Part shown: positions 59,737 to 64,000 of the stretch, in pieces | How the letters are laid out: the number at the start of each line of letters is the position of its first letter | Position numbering within the stretch: position 1 is the stretch's first letter | Assembly: GCA_945873205.1 (NCBI GenBank) | Contig: CAMCCC010000001.1 | Location: 186,001-250,000, forward strand | DNA length: 64,000 bases | Reading direction: 5' to 3' | DNA from: an uncultured bacterium | Lineage (GTDB): Bacteria; Bacillota; Clostridia; Oscillospirales; Oscillospiraceae | Made by a program: the position numbers and the translations under genes | The notes under the pieces: generated by a model | What the model saw: the letters and a program-made list of their open reading frames with translations, nothing else | Database searches by the model: none | Told to the model about the DNA's origin: nothing

Positions 59737-60078
59737 TCAGATGCGCTCCTTGACCTTGGCCTTCTTGCCCACGCGGTCACGCAGGTAGTACAGCTTGGCC
59801 CGACGGACCTTGCCCTTGCGGACGGTGGTGACAGAGACGATGGAGGGAGAATGCACGGGGAAGACCTTCTCGCAGCCGACGCCGTAAGAGATGCGGCGGA
59901 CGGTGATGGTCTCATTGATGCCGCCATGCTTCTTGGCAATGATGGTGCCTTCGAAAGCCTGGGTGCGCTCACGGTTGCCTTCCTTGACCAGAACCTGAAC
60001 ACGGACGGTGTCGCCCACGTTCATCTCAGGCAGTTCAGGCTTCATGTACTTCTCGCTGAGAATTTTGACCAGATCCAT
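59737..60078 (-). CDS. rplS: 50S ribosomal protein L19
   Basis: A 113-residue L19 located at the 30S-50S interface. Typical segments: [57 protein letters not shown] and [21 protein letters not shown]. It has its own promoter and a ~100-base leader. In most Clostridia it directly precedes lepB; here the glycan island intervenes. Confidence 0.97.
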   Translation of the reverse strand: MDLVKILSEKYMKPELPEMNVGDTVRVQVLVKEGNRERTQAFEGTIIAKKHGGINETITVRRISYGVGCEKVFPVHSPSIVSVTTVRKGKVRRAKLYYLRDRVGKKAKVKERI

Positions 60079-60175
60079 AATCTAATCCTTCCTTCATATA
60101 GACGTTCTTACCGGAGGGCCTTCGCCTCGGCAGCGGACCGCCTTTCTATACCGCTGTGCGCTTTACCGCACAAGC
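60079..60175 (-). promoter_or_regulatory. structured leader of rplS
   Basis: Minus strand: TTGTGCG/CGCACAG hairpin with a GTAAAG loop, then a GC-rich segment (GCCGAGGCGAAGGCCCTCCGG) before AAGGAAGG and the ATG. It may be an L19-type autoregulatory leader; I cannot verify the consensus. Confidence 0.4.
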
Positions 60176-60181
60176 CTTGGT

Positions 60182-60210
60182 ATGATAACACATTTTTCAG
60201 GGGATTGCAA
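60182..60210 (-). promoter_or_regulatory. sigma-A promoter of rplS
   Basis: Minus strand TTGCAA, 17-base spacer, TATCAT, with a leader of ~97 bases to the ATG. Confidence 0.7.
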
Positions 60211-60225
60211 GGGCTTTTTCCTATT

Positions 60226-60885
60226 TTAGCGATAAATTTCCATATCGGCGTCATAGGTCTCCACGCGGGTAAACTTTGCAAAGTCCGGGGCCAGAGCCGG
60301 CGCCTTCTGGCGCAGGGCCTCGGCCAGCAGCTCCGGGTTCAGGGTAGGCTCCTGGGCGGAGATCACCGCTTCCAGGGTCACAGCCTGGTCTGCGGCAGTG
60401 AAAGCGATCTCCCGGATGGCGGGCTTGATGTCCGCCTCGCCAAAGCCCCGCTTGGTCTTTTTGGTGATGACGATCTCCGGCGCGGCAAAGAAGTTTCTCA
60501 ACTCCCCCGCCATAGCGGCAGGGTCCCGGTCATCGTATTCAAAAACGCCCTGAATCCGCAGGTATTTCAGTTGGGCCACCTTCCGCTGGGATTCATAGCA
60601 GTCCGTGACCACGATGCCCTCCGGCAGGACGGCGGTGAGCCGCCGGGGCAGTTCCTGCAGGTCCACGTCGGTTTTCAGCTTGAAGTCCATCAGCTCGCAC
60701 CGGCTGGCAGCCCCCACGGAAAGAGGGAGCAGAATGGAAATCTGGGGGTGGGGGTTGAAGCCCTCGGAATATTTCAAATCATACTCCGCCCGGGCAAAGG
60801 CCCGCTGCATGGTCTGCATCAGGTCCAGATGGGAGATATAAACGGCACGGCCGGTTTTTTCAAAGCGCAGGCGCAGCTTATCCAT
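60226..60885 (-). CDS. TIGR03936/DUF2344 [20 protein letters not shown] protein
   Basis: A 219-residue protein that in many bacteria accompanies or is fused to the radical-SAM protein encoded upstream. KLRLRFEKTGRAVYISHLDLMQTMQRAFARAEYDLKYSEGFNPHPQISILLPLSVGAAS is the family signature. Function unknown; a role in RNA or ribosome modification has been suggested by context only. Overlaps its partner by eight bases. Confidence 0.85.
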   Translation of the reverse strand: MDKLRLRFEKTGRAVYISHLDLMQTMQRAFARAEYDLKYSEGFNPHPQISILLPLSVGAASRCELMDFKLKTDVDLQELPRRLTAVLPEGIVVTDCYESQRKVAQLKYLRIQGVFEYDDRDPAAMAGELRNFFAAPEIVITKKTKRGFGEADIKPAIREIAFTAADQAVTLEAVISAQEPTLNPELLAEALRQKAPALAPDFAKFTRVETYDADMEIYR

Positions 60886-62713
60886 CGCACTTTCCTCCTT
60901 TCAGCAGGCGGGCCGCCCCACAGGCAGAGCACTGCTTCCGGCAGTCTGGGGACAGGGCGGAAGCATAGCACTGCTGCCGCTCATGGAGCAGGTGGGCCTT
61001 GCGGACCCCCACATCGATCATATCCCAGGGCAGCAGCTCCTCCTCGCCCCGCTCCCGGGAGGCGTAAAAGTCCAGGTCCAGGCCGCACTTGGCAAAGGCA
61101 TCCACCCAGCGCTGGTAGCTGAAGTAATCGGACCAGGCCTCCAGGCGGCCGCCGTTTTTCCAGACTTCCTCAATGACGTCGCTCAGCTTCCGGTCACCCC
61201 GGGAGAGGGCGGCTTCGATGACACTGGTCTCGGCGTCATGCCAGTTGTAGGTCACGTTCCGGGCGGTGATGCTGGAACGGAGCAGCTCCACCCGGCGCAG
61301 GTACTCCTCCTTGCTGATCTGGGCCTCCCACTGGAAGGGGCTATGGGGCTTGGGGATGAAGCAGGAGGTGGAGATGGTGATCTTCACGCCCCGGTTCTTA
61401 TTGCTGGCATTCTGCCGCCAGCAATGCAGCACCTGGTTTGCCATCTCGGCGATGCCCACGATGTCCTCATCGGTCTCGGTGGGCAGGCCCAGCATATAAT
61501 AGAGCTTCACATTGTTCCAGCCGCCGGCAAAGGCGATGGCGCAGGTGTGGAGCAGGTCTTCCTCGGTGACGTTTTTATTGATGGCGTCCCGCAGGCGCTG
61601 GCTGCCCCCTTCCACGGCGAAGGTCAGGCCGCTTTTGCGCACCTTCTGCAGCTTCTCCATCAGCTCCATGGAGAAATTATCCGCCCGCAGGGAGGGCAGG
61701 GACAGGCCGATGCTGCGGCTTTCACAGTATTCCAGCATGCCGTCGCACAGCTGGTTCAGGTGCCGGTAGTCACTGGTGCTGAGGGAGAGCAGGGTCACAT
61801 CCTGGTGGCCGGTGTTTTTCAGGCACTCGATGCCCTGTTGGATCAGGGTCTCCGGCTTCTTGGCCCGGATGGGGCGGTAGATATGCCCCGCCTGGCAGAA
61901 GCGGCAGCCACGGACACAGCCGCGGAACAGCTCCAGATTCACCCGGTCATGCACCACCTCGGTGGAGGGGACGATGGGACTGGTGGGAAAGGGGGCTTTA
62001 TCGAAGTCAAGCACGATGCGTTTGGTGACCTTTTCCGGCGCGCCCTCCAGAGGGGTGATGCTATCCAGCGTACCGTCAGACTTATACTGGACGTCATAGA
62101 GGGAGGGCACATACACGCCGGGAATCCGGGCCGCCCGGATGAGGAAGTCCCGTTTGGTCCAGCCCTCCTGCTTGGCCTGGTGCAGCAGGGTCAGCAGTTC
62201 GTTATTCATTTCCTCCCCTTCGCCAATGACGAAGAGGTCCATGAAGTCCGCCACCGGCTCGGCATTCACAGCGGCGGAACCTCCGGCAAATACCAGGGGC
62301 AGAAGGTTCGGTCTGTCCTTGCTGCGCAGAGGCAGGCCTGCCATGTGCAGCATGTCCAGCACGGTGGTATAGGCCATCTCATAGCCCACGGAGAAGGCCA
62401 GGGCGTCAAACTGATCCAAACTGTCTCCGCTTTCCAGTGCATAGAGGGGCAGGCCGGCCTTGTTCATTTCCTCGTACATATCTCCCCAGGGGGCAAAGAC
62501 CCGTTCGCACCAGACAAAGTCCAAGCTGTTCATGGTATGGTAGAGGATGCTCATGCCCAGGTTGGACATGCCGATCTCATAGGTATCCGGGAAGCAGAAG
62601 GCCAGACGGATATCCACAGCAGCCTTATCCTTTATGATCTGGTTATACTCGCCCCCGGTATAGCGGGCCGGCTTCTGTACCCGGGGAAGGATTCGTTCAA
62701 GTCGTTTATCCAT
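60878..62713 (-). CDS. TIGR03960-family B12-binding radical SAM protein
   Basis: The ATG at 62713 after GGAGTGCGCT gives 611 residues. An N-terminal cobalamin-binding-like Rossmann domain (~35-160, IRLAFCFPDTYEIGMSNLGMSILYHTMNS) precedes a radical SAM core with the cluster motif ELFRGCVRGCRFCQAGHIYRP (CxxxCxxC), then GLPTETDEDI. C-terminal four-cysteine CSACGA segment. Likely a methyl- or alkyl-transferring or rearranging radical enzyme with unknown substrate, paired with the DUF2344 protein. Confidence 0.9.
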   Translation of the reverse strand: MDKRLERILPRVQKPARYTGGEYNQIIKDKAAVDIRLAFCFPDTYEIGMSNLGMSILYHTMNSLDFVWCERVFAPWGDMYEEMNKAGLPLYALESGDSLDQFDALAFSVGYEMAYTTVLDMLHMAGLPLRSKDRPNLLPLVFAGGSAAVNAEPVADFMDLFVIGEGEEMNNELLTLLHQAKQEGWTKRDFLIRAARIPGVYVPSLYDVQYKSDGTLDSITPLEGAPEKVTKRIVLDFDKAPFPTSPIVPSTEVVHDRVNLELFRGCVRGCRFCQAGHIYRPIRAKKPETLIQQGIECLKNTGHQDVTLLSLSTSDYRHLNQLCDGMLEYCESRSIGLSLPSLRADNFSMELMEKLQKVRKSGLTFAVEGGSQRLRDAINKNVTEEDLLHTCAIAFAGGWNNVKLYYMLGLPTETDEDIVGIAEMANQVLHCWRQNASNKNRGVKITISTSCFIPKPHSPFQWEAQISKEEYLRRVELLRSSITARNVTYNWHDAETSVIEAALSRGDRKLSDVIEEVWKNGGRLEAWSDYFSYQRWVDAFAKCGLDLDFYASRERGEEELLPWDMIDVGVRKAHLLHERQQCYASALSPDCRKQCSACGAARLLKGGKCDG

Positions 62714-62742
62714 AGCGCACTCCATTCGATTATATCTTGCGT

Positions 62743-62771
62743 ATTCTATAATATTTTTCCCGGATTTACAA
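62743..62771 (-). promoter_or_regulatory. sigma-A promoter of the radical SAM/DUF2344 pair
   Basis: Minus strand TTGTAA, 17-base spacer, TAGAAT, about 30 bases before the ATG. Confidence 0.65.
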
Positions 62772-62804
62772 GCCCTGTGTCGTGGATTGGAGAAAGGGGC
62801 TGTA

Positions 62805-62842
62805 CAAAATCCATGGCCGCAGACTTTACGACGCCTGCGGCC
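62805..62842 (-). terminator. terminator of the MBL-fold gene
   Basis: Minus strand GGCCGCAG/CTGCGGCC with an ~11-base loop, followed by ATGGATTTTG; the T run is weak. Confidence 0.55.
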
Positions 62843-62931
62843 ACATGGCTGGTGCGGGATGCTTTCGGTTCCCGGCTTCAAAGAGTCCTTTCGGAATGCT
62901 TCCACTGCTGCTGACCACAGCCGGCAGCTCC

Positions 62932-63744
62932 TTAAAACGTCATGGTAAGTCCAACATGCAACTGGTCTATACGATCTCCCAATTCCTCACGCAAGATTTC
63001 ATAAGCCTTTTGGCCGGTGCAATGGCCGGTGCAAAGATAACTGATCTTTGTTTCACGGACCTTCTCAGCGAACGCCCGTACTTCTTTTTCTGTTTTGTTG
63101 TGGAGATGGAAGCCGCCGATCAATGCATACACCTGTTTATCCGGGAAGGTGGATTTCACTTCATCGATGATTGTGTATGCTCCCCCATGAGAACAGCTGT
63201 TGAAAATCACAAGCCCCTTATCCGTATCAAACACCAGACTCTGCTCATGAGAGAAATTATCAGGAACCCATTTTCTGGCGCTGCGGGTATACATGCGCTC
63301 CCGCTTTCCAATGCTTTCAAGGCCGGGTGTTTTATGGGCAATCAGATAAACGCCGTCGCAGAGTTGATAATCCCCCGGCACAAATGTAATTCTGTCCCGG
63401 TACTGATCAAATGTGCTTCTGGCAATCCCGATGTATTTATGAAAAATAAATGCTTTCAGGTAATATTTTTCAATGGCGCTTTCCTGAAGATAGAAGCTGG
63501 CTTTTTTATTCTTCTCAAAGAAATAGTCCATCCCATTGGAATGGTCGGAATGCGCATGGGACAGAACCGCCAGATCCACATCTTCTATTTTGACACCGTA
63601 AGCCTCCGCATTGCTCAAAAACAGATCGGACCCGCCGGAATCCAGAAGAATTTTCTTGTCATTGTATTCAATGTAGATACAGAGTCCCCATTCCCCTGCA
63701 ACATTTTTATCGGGAATGTTATCGACCAGTACTCTTGCTTTCAT
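62932..63744 (-). CDS. MBL-fold metallo-hydrolase
   Basis: A metallo-beta-lactamase-fold protein of 270 residues from the ATG at 63744. Zinc motif LSHAHSDHSNG (His63, His65, Asp67, His68), the later GGFHLHN and CTGHCTG, as in the DHPPP-synthase-like/AIM-type branch. Substrate unknown. The longer track start (MNQQRKHSQ) cannot be used because a TATAAT box overlaps that ATG and transcription must begin after it. The 3' end is followed by a hairpin and the radical SAM promoter. Confidence 0.85.
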   Translation of the reverse strand: MKARVLVDNIPDKNVAGEWGLCIYIEYNDKKILLDSGGSDLFLSNAEAYGVKIEDVDLAVLSHAHSDHSNGMDYFFEKNKKASFYLQESAIEKYYLKAFIFHKYIGIARSTFDQYRDRITFVPGDYQLCDGVYLIAHKTPGLESIGKRERMYTRSARKWVPDNFSHEQSLVFDTDKGLVIFNSCSHGGAYTIIDEVKSTFPDKQVYALIGGFHLHNKTEKEVRAFAEKVRETKISYLCTGHCTGQKAYEILREELGDRIDQLHVGLTMTF

Positions 63745-63823
63745 TTTTACTTCATCACCTGTTCCAAACAAAATGGCTTTTTCTGCGCAATTGATCACTT
63801 GAGAATGTTTTCTTTGTTGGTTC

Positions 63824-63852
63824 ATTATACTAAAACTCCATTGGCATTTCAA
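63824..63852 (-). promoter_or_regulatory. sigma-A promoter of the MBL-fold gene
   Basis: Minus strand TTGAAA, 17-base spacer, TATAAT, directly followed by G, so the TATAATG hides a spurious ATG. Leader of ~73 bases. Confidence 0.75.
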
Positions 63853-63869
63853 TAATAATGTATTCAACG

Positions 63870-63897
63870 AAAAAAATCACCGCCAAATGGCGGTGAT
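63870..63897 (-). terminator. terminator of a transcript entering from the right edge
   Basis: Minus strand ATCACCGCCA/TGGCGGTGAT with a two-base centre, then TTTTTT. The gene it ends lies beyond 64000. Confidence 0.8.
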
Positions 63898-63956
63898 ACG
63901 AATATAAAAAACGGCCGCAATGGAATTATAGGGTTTGATTTTTCCGGTCTCGGCTC

Positions 63957-63999
63957 ACCAAATCGAAGCCCAACGAAGTGGGTTCAATTTGGAAAGGAG
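63957..63999 (+). repeat. structured hairpin repeat, copy B, with SD-like end
   Basis: ACCAAATCG, AAGC, CCAACGAAGTG, GGTTCA, ATTTG, GAAAGGAG: 43 bases, the same length and layout as copy A at 13304, with the stem changed but still pairing (CCAAATcGAAgCCC/GGGTTCAATTTGG, one bulge and one G-U). The window ends one base later, so whether a MSEK-like reading frame follows cannot be seen. Confidence 0.6.
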
Positions 64000-64000
64000 G

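Noticed and set aside
62714-62931. cobalamin riboswitch before the B12 radical SAM gene
   Set aside because: The GC-rich segment lacks the B12-box and its hairpin is better explained as the MBL terminator; the promoter lies after it.
63928-63960. tRNA-like 3' end (GGGTTTGATTTTTCC...CTCACCA)
   Set aside because: Resembles a T arm followed by CCA, but no acceptor partner, D arm or anticodon arm can be formed upstream.

Overview
The window reads as a chromosomal segment of a Gram-positive, endospore-forming, anaerobic Clostridia member, probably Oscillospiraceae or a close relative (inference from gene content; no rRNA is present to test it). Supporting signs are the spore genes (cotJ cluster, yunB, gerW/ytfJ, a BofA-like gene), an IspH-ribosomal protein S1 fusion, NAD-dependent ligase, sigma-A type promoters, strong GGAGG ribosome sites and fairly GC-rich coding DNA. 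Almost every gene lies on the minus strand. Long plus-strand ORFs opposite them are shadows. I see no rRNA, CRISPR array, prophage or intact insertion sequence.

Layout, left to right. 0-3 kb is the most disturbed part: a chimeric peroxiredoxin remnant, a Crp/Fnr regulator divergent from a ferredoxin-like protein with a shared palindromic operator, then a fused CotJA-CotJB gene and a 3'-truncated cotJC. 3-8.4 kb is one operon (murD, a PLP lyase-like gene, yunB, ligA). The RNase P RNA follows at 8.5 kb on the plus strand. 8.9-13 kb is a folate operon: folE, an HD-domain hydrolase, folP, a folB-folK fusion and a DUF6070-like protein. At 13.2-13.7 kb lie tRNA-Leu(UAG), tRNA-Gly(GCC) and a cluster of repeated hairpins. 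13.7-20.4 kb carries a second-type topoisomerase pair (parE/parC-like) with a zinc-ribbon membrane protein, a YitT protein and a degenerate transglutaminase lipoprotein. 20.7-25.2 kb holds a BofA-like gene, a thiol-disulfide protein, a lipoprotein and two large membrane glycosyltransferase-like proteins. 25.3-30 kb holds two MgtC/SapB paralogues, a YjjG-like nucleotidase, murF and an exonuclease. 30.2-41.7 kb is a long operon-like run: site-2 protease, scpA, scpB, DUF2953, gerW, dacF, rluB, an RpiR regulator, an HI0933 flavoprotein, an AT-rich glycosyltransferase, cmk and ispH-rpsA. 41.8-48.1 kb is the proteostasis block tig-clpP-clpX-lon-ysxC. 48.2-52.1 kb carries a Nudix protein, a phosphoesterase, a DUF1540 protein, yraN, rnhB, rbgA and lepB. 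52.2-59.6 kb is a glycan-assembly island in two convergent operons. 59.7-62.7 kb holds rplS and a B12/radical-SAM pair. The right end has an MBL-fold hydrolase and a second copy of the hairpin repeat.

Most of the window is conserved housekeeping synteny interrupted by cargo. The glycan island separates rplS from lepB-rbgA-rnhB, and an AT-rich membrane glycosyltransferase separates the flavoprotein from cmk.

The least explained signals are: (1) the two-copy structured hairpin with compensatory stem changes and a built-in Shine-Dalgarno-like motif; (2) a duplicated terminator hairpin whose differences largely preserve pairing; (3) the single Crp/Fnr-type palindrome placed to activate the ferredoxin and repress its own gene; (4) the HD hydrolase in the folate operon at the place of the missing dihydroneopterin triphosphate dephosphorylation step.
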